Source: Lachnospiraceae bacterium (lineage in GTDB: Bacteria > Bacillota > Clostridia > Lachnospirales > Lachnospiraceae). From it: a stretch of DNA of 64,000 bases. Under the pieces are notes generated by a model. The model was not told the origin of the DNA. It searched no databases and saw only the letters and a list, made by a program, of their open reading frames with translations. The stretch lies in assembly GCA_009774145.1 (NCBI GenBank), contig VSND01000014.1, positions 9,018 through 73,017 of the forward strand, in the 5' to 3' direction. Shown here one piece after another: positions 42,334-50,766 of the stretch. Both the position numbers and the translations under genes were made by a program. How positions within the stretch are numbered: position 1 is the first letter of the stretch; each line of letters begins with the position of its first letter.

Positions 42334-42519
42334 GTGCTGAAGAAAGCATGGGTGAAGGTAAAAAAAGAAGCATTATCAATTATAACAATAATACTTCTTG
42401 TGGTTTACATTTTCATAAACTACAGAACATATGTCATTCAGCAGGAGCGTTATGAGATTGATCGCCAGGCATATGAGCTGGTGATTCACATTGATGAGCT
42501 GGTTCATCAGATGGAGTAG
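42334..42519 (+). CDS. small single-pass membrane protein (module 1, plus strand)
   Basis: 61 residues: basic N-terminus, one membrane helix (LSIITIILLVVYIFINY) and an acidic helix (YEIDRQAYELVIHIDELVHQME). Starts with GTG after GGGGAGGTGAGAAG. Its last 86 bases overlap the end of the convergent gene at 42434. Unknown function. Confidence 0.55.
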   Translation: MLKKAWVKVKKEALSIITIILLVVYIFINYRTYVIQQERYEIDRQAYELVIHIDELVHQME

Positions 42520-43048
42520 ATTGCTCCATAGAACTGCAAATGTCAGTTAGGATCTTTAGTAACTGTTCTTGGTATTCCTGTTCTTGGTCCTGAATTATTT
42601 TTGATTCGATAGAACTTTGGTGATGGTAATAGGCATTTTGCCCCATTTGCAAAAGTCCAATAATAATTGGAATCAAAATGGAAATGACAAATTGGATTGT
42701 TGGAGTTTTACTGTTTGGGGTTACAATAACAGGATTTTCTGCGGAGGATAGTTTACTCAAATTGTTTATTGAATTGCAGTTTTCTTCGGTGAGTTCAATG
42801 TGTTCACTTTGAAAATCAAATTCTTTAAGAAAATCAAAAGAATTTTGTGGTATACCTGCCTTTTCAGCCAGCAAGATCATGGAGTTGCTTATGGCAGATG
42901 AAAGAGCAGAGATTTCTATAAATTGATCAGAAAAACATATGGAGGATATAGAGCGAGAAAAAGCTGTTATAGCCTTGGATAAATTATCAATAGATGCTTT
43001 GGTAATTTCAGATTGTATTGTGAAGATTGGAGTTTCAGTTTCAAGCAT
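42434..43048 (-). CDS. phage protein with one membrane helix, unknown (module 2, minus strand)
   Basis: 204 residues: a helical N-terminal domain (about 1-105), a membrane helix (FVISILIPIIIGLLQMG near 123-139), a Gln/Glu-rich coiled coil (IIQDQEQEYQEQLLKIL) and a polar His/Ser/Pro tail. Promoter copy 2 lies about 30 bases before the start. I do not recognise the family. Confidence 0.65.
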   Translation of the reverse strand: MLETETPIFTIQSEITKASIDNLSKAITAFSRSISSICFSDQFIEISALSSAISNSMILLAEKAGIPQNSFDFLKEFDFQSEHIELTEENCNSINNLSKLSSAENPVIVTPNSKTPTIQFVISILIPIIIGLLQMGQNAYYHHQSSIESKIIQDQEQEYQEQLLKILTDICSSMEQSTPSDEPAHQCESPAHMPGDQSHNAPAE

Positions 43049-43075
43049 AAAAATACTCCTTTAGGTTTAATGATA

Positions 43076-43113
43076 AAAGTATATCACGAAAACAAATGGA
43101 AAACAATGGAAAA
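43076..43113 (-). promoter_or_regulatory. repeated early-region promoter, copy 2
   Basis: Minus strand: TTGTTT, 17-nt spacer, TATACT with extended TG (CGTGATATACT, -10 at 43083-43078). Two TTTCCAT repeats lie in and above the -35. Confidence 0.55.
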
Positions 43114-43159
43114 TCTAAGTTTGGATTTGTCAATAGGAAATTTGGGGGAGGTGGGAAGG

Positions 43160-43333
43160 GTGTCTTTGGAATGGAGACTGAAGCAGCTGGAAAAAAGAGT
43201 CTCCGCTCTTGAAAAAGCAGGAGAAGAGCGGAGAAAAAAGGAAACTTTCAATCTTCAGATTTTTTCACAACACTTATATGAGGGTTTCCGTCATGCTCTA
43301 AAACTCCCAGATCAGAGAGGACCGTCGCCATGA
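43160..43333 (+). CDS. small helical protein (module 2, plus strand)
   Basis: 57 residues from GTG at 43160 after GGGGGAGGTGGGAAGG: MSLEWRLKQLEKRVSALEKAG forms a heptad coiled coil. Its last 86 bases overlap the convergent gene at 43248. Unknown function. Confidence 0.5.
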   Translation: MSLEWRLKQLEKRVSALEKAGEERRKKETFNLQIFSQHLYEGFRHALKLPDQRGPSP

Positions 43334-43538
43334 TAGATGTGGATATTTCAACGGCTACTGTAACTGCAGCTGTCGCTGCACAGCCTACCAATTTTGAAGT
43401 GTCAGTGTCCACATCCAAAGATTCTTTCATGGAAAAAGAGAGAATTTCTGAAATTCGATCAACTATGTAGGTTGAATTCTGAGCAAGGGCTTGTGATGAG
43501 ACATCGTGTATAAAGTCTGACAGGTTAATATTTGCCAT
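43248..43538 (-). CDS. phage protein, unknown (module 3, minus strand)
   Basis: 96 residues starting MANINLSDFIHDVSSQALAQ, with a hydrophobic Ala/Val-rich helix (VGCAATAAVTVAVEISTSIMATVL). The start is set by AGGAGAAG upstream of 43538. Promoter copy 3 lies about 50 bases upstream. Not recognised. Confidence 0.6.
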   Translation of the reverse strand: MANINLSDFIHDVSSQALAQNSTYIVDRISEILSFSMKESLDVDTDTSKLVGCAATAAVTVAVEISTSIMATVLSDLGVLEHDGNPHISVVKKSED

Positions 43539-43586
43539 TTTCGACTTCTCCTTTCTTATTGCATGGTGCTGTAACACCTGTATTTG

Positions 43587-43625
43587 AGCATATCACAGAA
43601 TGGAAATATTTGGAATGTGGAAATA
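43587..43625 (-). promoter_or_regulatory. repeated early-region promoter, copy 3
   Basis: Minus strand: TTCCAA, 17-nt spacer, TATGCT with extended TG (TGTGATATGCT, -10 at 43592-43587), and TTTCCA at 43624-43619 plus TTTCCAT near 43605. Confidence 0.5.
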
Positions 43626-43678
43626 GTGTACAAGCAGAATCGCATATTCTGTATCAACAGAGAAAAGGCGGTGACCTT

Positions 43679-43837
43679 ATGAAGTATGAGTTTTACATAA
43701 ACGGAGTCCGGCGGGATCGTCCGACGAAGGAAGAAGCTCAGATTCTTCTTGACAGGCTGATGGAAGGACTGGGCTATGAGAGAATCAACAAGGATGAGGA
43801 CAAGGGCAGCGATCAAAAAGAGATGGCTGTTGTGTAA
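43679..43837 (+). CDS. small phage protein, unknown
   Basis: 52 residues, MKYEFYINGVRRDRPTKEEAQ at the start with a two-strand then helix look (KEEAQILLDRLMEGLGYERI). RBS AAAAGGCGGTG. It begins the long rightward early operon. Small proteins with this opening are common in Clostridia phages, but no function is known to me. Confidence 0.65.
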   Translation: MKYEFYINGVRRDRPTKEEAQILLDRLMEGLGYERINKDEDKGSDQKEMAVV

Positions 43838-43859
43838 CTCAGGAAAGGAGTGATGACAA

Positions 43860-43985
43860 ATGATAAGTAGACTGATGTTGCTGACAGGATTGTTCCTGAT
43901 GTCGGCAGACAGCGTTCCGGTGGTTATTGTTGGTTTGCTTCTGCTTGGCGGAGTTGCTTACAGGGAAGGAGCATTTTACAAATGA
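43860..43985 (+). CDS. 41-residue hydrophobic peptide
   Basis: ATG at 43860 after AGGAAAGGAG. One long hydrophobic span (VPVVIVGLLLLGGVAY) follows a short hydrophobic start. The stop overlaps the next gene (ATGA), which supports translation. Unknown membrane peptide. Confidence 0.55.
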   Translation: MISRLMLLTGLFLMSADSVPVVIVGLLLLGGVAYREGAFYK

Positions 43986-44182
43986 AGCAGGCGAAAAGGC
44001 CAACGCTGGCACAGAAGAAAGTGATTTCCAGAAACAGACTGGACTGGAAGACCTGGAATGTTATCCGGGACAGTGCGGATGATCTGGTGATCCAGAGCAA
44101 GAAGTCCGGTCAGATTCGGACAATAAAGAAGGTCCTGCCACCGACCAAAGCAGACAGGACCTACACCAATAGTGCGGTGTGA
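43982..44182 (+). CDS. DUF6906-like phage protein
   Basis: 66 basic residues: KRPTLAQKKVISRNRLDWKTWNVIRDSADDLVIQSKKSGQIRTI matches the pattern I recall for DUF6906 proteins of Firmicutes phages (KRPTxxQK...L....W.V..D..D.L.I..K..G..R.I). Function unknown. Confidence 0.7.
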   Translation: MKQAKRPTLAQKKVISRNRLDWKTWNVIRDSADDLVIQSKKSGQIRTIKKVLPPTKADRTYTNSAV

Positions 44183-44212
44183 TTATATCACACCGGGAGA
44201 GGATATGTAAAT

Positions 44213-46216
44213 ATGAAAAAAATCAAATTGGGAAAACTGGTGATGCAGAACTTCAAAGGCTGCACTGATCGGACAGTTGAGTTTTCAGATCGGACCGTGA
44301 TCTCCGGAGCAAATGAGACTGGGAAGACAACGATCATGGATGGATGGCTTTGGTTGTTATTTAATAAGAACAGTGTAGGTGAAACGAAATTTGATATTCG
44401 TCCACATGACATTGATGGAAAAACTATTAACAATGTGGAGATTATGGTGGAAGGAACGTTGACCGTAGACGGAAAAGAGGTTGTGCTGAAAAAAGTTCAG
44501 AAACAGATCTGGCGGAAACGTCGCGGGACGGATGTAACGGAGCTTCAGGGGAACGAGAATCTGTTTGAAATCAACGGATATCCAAAGTCAGAGAAAGACT
44601 ATAAAGAGTATATCTCTGATCTTCTGGAAGAAAAGATGTTCAAACTGATTACCAGTCCCCAGGCATTCACGACGCTTCCGTGGAAAGAGCAGAGGGAAGT
44701 TCTGATGTGTCTGGTGGATGATGTGTCAGATATTGCGATCGCAGAGTCAGACAGCCGGTTCGCAGAGCTGGTTCCGGAGCTGGAGCAGGCTTCTCCGGAC
44801 GATATCCGGAAGAAATACACAAAGGCGCTGAATGCATGGAAGAAAAAACAGGTGGAAATTCCGGCCCGCATTGATGAAGTGTCCAAGCAGTTGGTTGACA
44901 TTGACGTGGCTGAGCGGGAGCTTCATGCAAATTATCTTCGGGAACAGATCGCAGATGCGGAGCGCCAGTATGAGGACGCAGATTCTGCTGTAAAGGAATT
45001 CGACGGGGTGAATGACAGGATTCTGGAAGTCAAAGGCGAGATGCGGATGATCTACGATGTGGCAGATCGGCAGCTGCAGGAGCAGGCGACCGAGATCCGG
45101 AATCGAAAAGATTCGGCGCATGAGGGCTTTCATGAGTCCAGACAGCAGATCAGGATGTGCGAGTTGGATATTGAACGCATACAGGCCGTTATTGAAAGAG
45201 AAGAAGCAGAAAAGAAGCACCTGCAGGATGAATGGAGAGCGGAGAAAGTAAAAGAATTTCCGGCATATGAGGAGCTTCCAGCGCTGGATGAGAATAGTCT
45301 TATCTGCCCGACCTGTGGACAGGCACTTCCGGAGAATCTGAGAAAGGAGAAGTTTGCCGATTATGAGGAGCGGAAGAAAAAGCATCTGGCAGATTATGAG
45401 AGTGCCAAGGCAGCTTTTGAGGTATCCAGAAAAGAACGGCTTGCACAGATTACCGAAAAAGGAAATGCAACTGTAGCTGATATTAAAAAATATCAGAAAG
45501 AAATGGAGCAGCTGAAGGCTGATCTGGAAAAGGCAAAAGCAAATTCCATCAGGTTCAATAAGATGGAATCGGGCGCCATATCTGAACTGGACAAGCTTCC
45601 GCTGAAACCGGATCTGTCTGATAACCAGGAATATGAAGCATTGCAGTTGGAACTGTCCAAACTGGAGGAGGGTATGAAGAACATGAGCACCGGCGCAGAC
45701 TATCGGAGCCAGCTTAGGATCAGGCTATCCGGTCTGAGGGAGGAATTATCGGCGATCGAAAAAGAGATTGCTTCTGCGGATAATACGAAATTGGAAAATG
45801 CAATAGAGAAACTCCAGTTAAAACAAAGAGAGGTTGCACAAAAAGTTGCAGATCAGGAAAGAATGATAGATCTGTTGGAGGAGTTTATTCGTAGAAAAAT
45901 GAATAAAATTTCAGTGAACATAAACGAAAAATTCAAGGTTTTGACTTGGACTCTTTTTGCAGATCAATATAATGGCGGAATGGTTCCTATGTGCGAATGC
46001 AGATACAAAGGAACACTTTATAGCGATCTGAACAATGGACATAAAATTGTAGCTGGGCTGGATATTATCTCTACTCTGGCTTCCCTGTATGGTGTGACGG
46101 CACCGGTATTTATTGACAATGCGGAAGCGCTGAATGATTTCAATATTCCCGATATGGACTGCCAGATGGTGCTGTTGAAGGTGTCGGATGATGCGGAATT
46201 GAAAGTGAGGGCGTAA
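44213..46216 (+). CDS. SbcC/RecN-like AAA family ATPase
   Basis: 667 residues. Walker A SGANETGKTTIMDGW (about 31-45), two long coiled-coil arms around a zinc-hook-like CPTCGQALP near 365, and a C-terminal ATPase half (AGLDIISTLASLYGVTAPVFIDNAEAL). This is the usual SbcC-like ATPase placed before recT in Clostridia phages. It probably works with a nuclease in end resection for recombination-dependent replication. Confidence 0.9.
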   Translation: MKKIKLGKLVMQNFKGCTDRTVEFSDRTVISGANETGKTTIMDGWLWLLFNKNSVGETKFDIRPHDIDGKTINNVEIMVEGTLTVDGKEVVLKKVQKQIWRKRRGTDVTELQGNENLFEINGYPKSEKDYKEYISDLLEEKMFKLITSPQAFTTLPWKEQREVLMCLVDDVSDIAIAESDSRFAELVPELEQASPDDIRKKYTKALNAWKKKQVEIPARIDEVSKQLVDIDVAERELHANYLREQIADAERQYEDADSAVKEFDGVNDRILEVKGEMRMIYDVADRQLQEQATEIRNRKDSAHEGFHESRQQIRMCELDIERIQAVIEREEAEKKHLQDEWRAEKVKEFPAYEELPALDENSLICPTCGQALPENLRKEKFADYEERKKKHLADYESAKAAFEVSRKERLAQITEKGNATVADIKKYQKEMEQLKADLEKAKANSIRFNKMESGAISELDKLPLKPDLSDNQEYEALQLELSKLEEGMKNMSTGADYRSQLRIRLSGLREELSAIEKEIASADNTKLENAIEKLQLKQREVAQKVADQERMIDLLEEFIRRKMNKISVNINEKFKVLTWTLFADQYNGGMVPMCECRYKGTLYSDLNNGHKIVAGLDIISTLASLYGVTAPVFIDNAEALNDFNIPDMDCQMVLLKVSDDAELKVRA

Positions 46217-46219
46217 GGA

Positions 46220-46444
46220 ATGGACATGAAATCGTTGGACAGGGCGAATGAAATCCGGAAAAGGCTGGACAAGTTGAAGATCATGCGCAAGTGGCTGGAA
46301 GATAAAGAATGGAGTGCTTATCTGATTGGTTCTGGTGTCGGTTTTGATGGAGCAGTCGCTTTATCGCCTGACATGAGAACAGTGCTTCTTGGCATGTGTA
46401 TTGGTGAAACAGCCAGATTACAGAAAGAATTTGATAATTTATAA
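46220..46444 (+). CDS. hypothetical phage protein
   Basis: 74 residues: a charged helix (LDRANEIRKRLDKLKIMRKWLEDKEW), then a short beta-like stretch and a final helix (LLGMCIGETARLQKEFDNL). It lies 3 bases after the ATPase gene in the recombination block. Not recognised. Confidence 0.65.
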   Translation: MDMKSLDRANEIRKRLDKLKIMRKWLEDKEWSAYLIGSGVGFDGAVALSPDMRTVLLGMCIGETARLQKEFDNL

Positions 46445-46454
46445 GGAGGGTATC

Positions 46455-46673
46455 ATGAATTTTTTCAAAGTAAAGTTTTTAAAAAATGGACAGGCACAGG
46501 GCCGCTCCTACACCTACAAGAGAAGTCTGGAACTTGCTCCCGGCGATAAAGTGGAGCTTCCCGGCGGGAAACATGGAGTGGTGATGGACGAGCCGGTGGA
46601 CATGACATGGGTGGAAGCTTATGGTGAGGAGAATCTGAAGAAGATCGTGAGGAAAGTGGAGGTAGAAGTGTAA
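46455..46673 (+). CDS. hypothetical phage protein before recT
   Basis: 72 residues, FFKVKFLKNGQAQGRSYTYKR then LAPGDKVELPGGKHGVVMDEPVD, a predicted small beta-barrel. Start at the ATG after AAGGAGGGTATC. Its stop overlaps the recT start (TAATG). Not recognised. Confidence 0.7.
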   Translation: MNFFKVKFLKNGQAQGRSYTYKRSLELAPGDKVELPGGKHGVVMDEPVDMTWVEAYGEENLKKIVRKVEVEV

Positions 46674-47557
46674 TGGCAGCAGCTGGAAAGAAGAAAGAAC
46701 TGGCCCAGCAGGGCAGACAGCAGGCGGAGCTGGTCATCAATAATTCCTTTATGGATGGACTTGTAACAACAATGCAGGGAAAGATCAGTAATGGTTTGGT
46801 GATGCCCCCGGATTACAATATGCAGAATGCAATCATGTCCGCATATCTGACCCTGAAGCAGACGGTTGACAAGGACAAGCGTCCGGTTCTGGAGTTCTGC
46901 AATAAGGAGAGTATTGCCAATGCCGTTCTGGATATGGCGACGGCTGGGCTAGATGTATCGAAGGCCCAGGGATATTTCATCCCTTATGGCGGCAAACTGG
47001 TCTTCCAGAAATCCTATTTTGGCTGGCAGACGTTGGCGCGACGGTATGGGGCGGTCAAGTTTTCGGCCATGTGCATCTATGATGGCGACGAATTTGACTA
47101 TGATGTGATTGATGGTGAGATCGAGAATGTCCGGCATAAGCAGAAGTTTTCCAACATTGACAAAGATAAGATCGTCGGCGCTTATGCAGTCGTCACATTT
47201 GAAGATAATTCCAAAAAAGCGGAAGTCATGACTATGACCGAGATCAGGCAGGCATGGAAACAGAATCAGCAGAACAAAGGTGATGGAAATACGCATCGGA
47301 ACTTCACAGGGAAAATGGCAAAAAAGACGGTACTTTCCAGTATCTGCAAGACGATTGCCAATACATATGGCAATTCTGCGATCAAGGAGCAGATTGACAT
47401 GGAAGAAGAGATCGGGCCGGTAGATGTAGTGGCAGAGAGTGTGGCTTATGACATTGAGCAGGGAGCTAACAGCGTCGATTTTGAGCCGGAAGTTGTCGAG
47501 GGCGAAATTGTCGGCGAGGAACCGGCAGAGGAAGAGCCGGCGTTTATGCAGGAGTGA
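46673..47557 (+). CDS. recT: RecT-family single-strand annealing protein
   Basis: 294 residues of the phage RecT/Redbeta-like annealing protein. Typical parts: NAIMSAYLTLKQTVDK near 44, GLDVSKAQGYFIPYGGKLVFQKSYFGWQTLARRYGAVK near 97-134, and HRNFTGKMAKKTVLSSICKTI near 205. The C-terminal tail is acidic (VVEGEIVGEEPAEEEPAFMQE), as often seen in SSB-interacting tails. Neighbours are an SbcC-like ATPase and an MBL hydrolase; no classical lambda exonuclease is present. Confidence 0.95.
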   Translation: MAAAGKKKELAQQGRQQAELVINNSFMDGLVTTMQGKISNGLVMPPDYNMQNAIMSAYLTLKQTVDKDKRPVLEFCNKESIANAVLDMATAGLDVSKAQGYFIPYGGKLVFQKSYFGWQTLARRYGAVKFSAMCIYDGDEFDYDVIDGEIENVRHKQKFSNIDKDKIVGAYAVVTFEDNSKKAEVMTMTEIRQAWKQNQQNKGDGNTHRNFTGKMAKKTVLSSICKTIANTYGNSAIKEQIDMEEEIGPVDVVAESVAYDIEQGANSVDFEPEVVEGEIVGEEPAEEEPAFMQE

Positions 47558-47562
47558 CAGGT

Positions 47563-48258
47563 ATGAAATTTAGATGTCTTGGCTCCGGATCCTCCGGGAA
47601 CTGTTACATACTTGAGAACGATTCCGAAGCTCTGGTTATTGAGGCCGGAATCCCGTTCATGGTGGGAAAGAAAGCCCTGGATTTCAATATCAGTAAGATC
47701 GTGGGAGTGGTTATCAGCCATTCCCACGGGGATCATGCCAAATATGCAGGCGAGTATGAAAAGGCCGGGATCCCGGTATTCAGACCATATGAGTCGGAGA
47801 TGGAGAGACAGGTCAGATCATATGGGGAATTTGTGATCAGGAGTTTTCCTTTGGTGCATGATGTCCCGTGTTATGGGTTTCTGATCTGCCATCCGGAGAC
47901 AGGAAAAGTGTTGTATGCCAGCGATACAGAGTATATCAAATATCGGTTCCGGAATCTGAATCACATACTGATTGAGTGCAATTATTCCAAGGAACTGATT
48001 CCGGAAGATGCTGTGAATCGTTCTCATGTAATGACCGGGCATATGGAGTTGCAGACGACATTGGATTTCCTTCGGACGAATAATAATCCGAACCTGCGAA
48101 GCGTCATATTGCTCCATATAAGCGCCAGAAACAGTGATCCGGATGAATTCGTGGCAGAGACTGGAAAAGTGGTTCAATGCCCGGTATGGGCATCGGAGAA
48201 GTGGCTGGAAGTTGATTTGCTGTTATCATCCGGAAAGGGGGATTTACATGGTATATGA
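47563..48258 (+). CDS. MBL-fold metallo-hydrolase (phage recombination block)
   Basis: 231 residues of the metallo-beta-lactamase fold: SGSSGNCYILEND near 9, the zinc motif SHSHGDHAKY near 54-63, VHDVPCYGFLI near 101 and SDTEYIKY near 123. Related phage proteins occur beside recT and may be the partner nuclease; that is inference. Start ATG at 47563; a GTG at 47554 is in frame. Confidence 0.9.
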   Translation: MKFRCLGSGSSGNCYILENDSEALVIEAGIPFMVGKKALDFNISKIVGVVISHSHGDHAKYAGEYEKAGIPVFRPYESEMERQVRSYGEFVIRSFPLVHDVPCYGFLICHPETGKVLYASDTEYIKYRFRNLNHILIECNYSKELIPEDAVNRSHVMTGHMELQTTLDFLRTNNNPNLRSVILLHISARNSDPDEFVAETGKVVQCPVWASEKWLEVDLLLSSGKGDLHGI

Positions 48259-48475
48259 AGTGGATGTTCCAAACATTGTGCGAATTGAAAAGTATTATAC
48301 ACTGCGTGGAATTGTAGGTAGCGCTGGCGGCAAGAAGGTAATAAGAGAAAAAGAATTCTCGGTGCATCCAACCGTTGTTCAAATTGCACAGTTTTTAAAA
48401 GACAGTAACGCAGATTTTGCGGCAGTTTCAGAAAACTACAGAATAGTTCAAGAATCTGATCTGCCGTTTGCGTAG
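48248..48475 (+). CDS. hypothetical phage protein
   Basis: 75 residues starting MVYEVDVPNIVRIEKYYTLRG, mostly beta then helix (VVQIAQFLKDSNADFAAVSENYRI). RBS GGAAAGGGGG. Overlaps the MBL gene end by 11 bases. Not recognised. Confidence 0.65.
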   Translation: MVYEVDVPNIVRIEKYYTLRGIVGSAGGKKVIREKEFSVHPTVVQIAQFLKDSNADFAAVSENYRIVQESDLPFA

Positions 48476-48505
48476 GAATTAAAAAATCCAGAAGGAGTTG
48501 ATTTT

Positions 48506-48931
48506 ATGGACAGAGTGAATCTGGAAACTTTTGCAGGAGGTGCCCTGCAGGAAAAATTTGATGATGCGATGGAAAAGGTTCTTGTTAATATGACGGACCC
48601 AAACACACCGTGGAAGAACAAACGGAAGATCATCGTGGAAGTGTCTTTTGAGCAGAACGAGGATCGGGACGATTCTTCGGTGAATGTATCCGTTGTTCCG
48701 AAGCTGGCGCCGGTGAAGCCGGTCAGCACCAGGATGTCCATCGGCAAGGATCTGGTGACAGGTGAAGTATTTGCAGAGGAATATGGAAGTCAGTGCCGTG
48801 GTCAGATGACCATGGACGATTACCAGAGCCCGCCGGAACAGGTGTTGGACGGAAAAACCGTAGATACAGAGACAGGGGAAATCACAGGAGAACCGAAAGT
48901 TGTTGATTTCCGTGCAGCGAAACAGGCATAA
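48506..48931 (+). CDS. phage protein of the 'replication terminator protein' annotation group
   Basis: 141 residues with the opening VNLETFAGGALQEKFDDAMEKVLVNMTDPNTPWKNKRKI, a pattern I recall from Firmicutes phage proteins that databases label replication terminator protein, without proof of that role. It lies between recombination and replication genes; RBS GAAGGAG. Confidence 0.7.
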   Translation: MDRVNLETFAGGALQEKFDDAMEKVLVNMTDPNTPWKNKRKIIVEVSFEQNEDRDDSSVNVSVVPKLAPVKPVSTRMSIGKDLVTGEVFAEEYGSQCRGQMTMDDYQSPPEQVLDGKTVDTETGEITGEPKVVDFRAAKQA

Positions 48932-48946
48932 GGAGGAAATGAGATT

Positions 48947-49663
48947 ATGATTAAGAAGGCATTAGAGTACATTGTAGGAATGAGCGAACCGCAGGTTCTG
49001 GAGATCAACGGGGAGGCATACAGCGACAAAGGGCTGCACCGTATCTGTCACAATCCGAAGGCACAGGCTATCGAAATGACGACGCTGACAAGTCTTGTGG
49101 AATACATCAAGGCGGGGATCGACACTATGGATGATAAGATGATCGTTCATGTATCCAGCCCGGAAAAAGTATTGTTGTATTCGATGTTGGATCTGGAGCG
49201 TGTGCGGGAATACATAGTGGAAGTGAATGCACAGGTTCCAGAGTTCCGGTATGGCCGGTATATGGATCATGAGAGCTTCCTGATCGCTCTTCAGTCCAAG
49301 TTCATCCCGAACGATGACCGGGAGTTGCTTTTGAAATTCACTGGTACGGTGGAGAATGGAACAGTGTCCCAGTATGGAGATGATGGTGTTACGCAGAAAG
49401 CGACGATCAAGACCGGCATTGCATCCAAAGGAGAGGCTGTTGTTCCGAATCCGGTCAGGCTGCGTCCGTTCCGGACTTTTGTCGAAGTGGAGCAGCCGGA
49501 GAGCGCATTTGTATTCCGGATGCGTCAGGACAGTGACGATGGTGTGGAGTGTGCCGTCTTCGAGGCAGATGGCGGAGCCTGGAAGAATGCAGCCATGGAA
49601 AATATCAAGAAGTATTTACAGCTTGAATTGAGTGATCTGCCGCAGTTTACAGTGATCTCATAA
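48947..49663 (+). CDS. phage protein, DUF2303-like
   Basis: 238 residues: MTTLTSLVEYIKAGIDT near 43, VHVSSPEKVLLYSMLD, the YMDHESFLIALQSKF segment near 106 and RLRPFRTFVEVEQPESAFVFRMR near 166 follow the layout of phage DUF2303 proteins near recT. The similarity was judged by eye. Function unknown. Confidence 0.6.
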   Translation: MIKKALEYIVGMSEPQVLEINGEAYSDKGLHRICHNPKAQAIEMTTLTSLVEYIKAGIDTMDDKMIVHVSSPEKVLLYSMLDLERVREYIVEVNAQVPEFRYGRYMDHESFLIALQSKFIPNDDRELLLKFTGTVENGTVSQYGDDGVTQKATIKTGIASKGEAVVPNPVRLRPFRTFVEVEQPESAFVFRMRQDSDDGVECAVFEADGGAWKNAAMENIKKYLQLELSDLPQFTVIS

Positions 49664-49716
49664 AGGTATGATCAACAGCGGCCTGTCGGCTGGCGGGCCG
49701 CAGAAAGGAAAAATTT

Positions 49717-49926
49717 ATGGATATTGTTACAGAGTGCCCTGTTTGTAAGAGTGCGCATCTTGTGCATTTGACAAGAACACAGGGGTTAAGGTATGGAGCT
49801 TACAGAGCGGGAAAGGGACATATACAGGATATGCTTCCGGATTTGTCTGCGGATGACAGGGAGCGCCTGATTACAGGCATCTGTCCGGAATGTTTTGCAT
49901 CTATAGGAGAAGAAGACGATGAATAA
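49717..49926 (+). CDS. small zinc-finger-like phage protein
   Basis: 69 residues with CPVC near 8-11 and CPEC near 59-62, a plausible two-knuckle zinc site around a helical middle, and an acidic end. RBS AGAAAGGA. Its last bases overlap ssb by 8. Confidence 0.65.
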   Translation: MDIVTECPVCKSAHLVHLTRTQGLRYGAYRAGKGHIQDMLPDLSADDRERLITGICPECFASIGEEDDE

Positions 49927-50374
49927 AGTTGTTTTGATGGGGCGTCTGGTTCGGGATCCGGAGATCTATTATTCCAACGGTGAGAATGCACTGGCAATTG
50001 CAAAATTCACACTGGCAGTAAACCGCAGGTTTAATCGAAGAGATGATCGGACCGCAGATTTTATTATCTGTAAGGCTTTTGGAAAACAGGCAGAGTTTGC
50101 AGAGCGTTTTCTGTACAAAGGAATCAAGGTGGCTGTAAGCGGCAGAATTGAGACAGGAAGCTATACCAATCGTGACGGACAGAAGGTCTATACGACAGAG
50201 GTGATTCTGGACGAGATCGAGTTTGCAGAGAGCAAAGCGGCCAATGAATCTGCCCGCGGCAGTATGGGCGGCTATCAGTCTGCACCAGCGCCGATGCCTG
50301 GTCCGATGGGCGCGGCAGGAGACGGCTTTATGAATATTCCGGACGGTATCGATGAAGAACTTCCGTTTAATTAG
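49919..50374 (+). CDS. ssb: phage single-stranded DNA-binding protein
   Basis: 151 residues: OB fold opening MNKVVLMGRLVRDPEIYYS, FTLAVNRRF, KAFGKQAEFAERFLYKGIKVAVSGRIETGSYTNRDGQKVYTTEVI, then a Gly/Pro linker and the acidic tip GIDEELPFN that binds replication partners. Full-length tetramer-type SSB. Confidence 0.97.
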   Translation: MNKVVLMGRLVRDPEIYYSNGENALAIAKFTLAVNRRFNRRDDRTADFIICKAFGKQAEFAERFLYKGIKVAVSGRIETGSYTNRDGQKVYTTEVILDEIEFAESKAANESARGSMGGYQSAPAPMPGPMGAAGDGFMNIPDGIDEELPFN

Positions 50375-50385
50375 GAGGTGTGCCT

Positions 50386-50766
50386 GTGTCAAATGAGATG
50401 AAACCTTCAGAAGTAATACGGTATTTTCTGGAATATATGAAATATTGCCAGAAAGAATATCAGGCATGTACAGTAGAGGTCCATAAGCATGATAAACGAG
50501 TACAGGACTTCCTTCATGGACTGGAATTTGCCGAAAATCGGCAGGAGCGAAACAGAATCGCTACACAGGTCAGCCAGAGCAGGAAAGAGCGCAGGAGACT
50601 CAAAGACAGAGCTCATCTTCTGGAGGAATGTGCAAAGTTTTATGGAGACAAGTCCAATAAACAGTTTTTTGACAAATTACGGAGCCTGGTAGTGAAACAG
50701 GAGAAAGAAGAGGAATTTCTGGGAAGTGATCGGATATATAAACCAAGGGCAGGTGATGATGTATGA
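50386..50766 (+). CDS. helical phage protein, unknown
   Basis: 126 residues, almost all helix (QKEYQACTVEVHKHDKRVQDFLHGLEF; RKERRRLKDRAHLLEECAKF). Start GTG at 50386, 7 bases after AGGAGG. The stop overlaps the nuclease gene (ATGA). Possibly a partner of that nuclease or of SSB; inference. Confidence 0.65.
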   Translation: MSNEMKPSEVIRYFLEYMKYCQKEYQACTVEVHKHDKRVQDFLHGLEFAENRQERNRIATQVSQSRKERRRLKDRAHLLEECAKFYGDKSNKQFFDKLRSLVVKQEKEEEFLGSDRIYKPRAGDDV

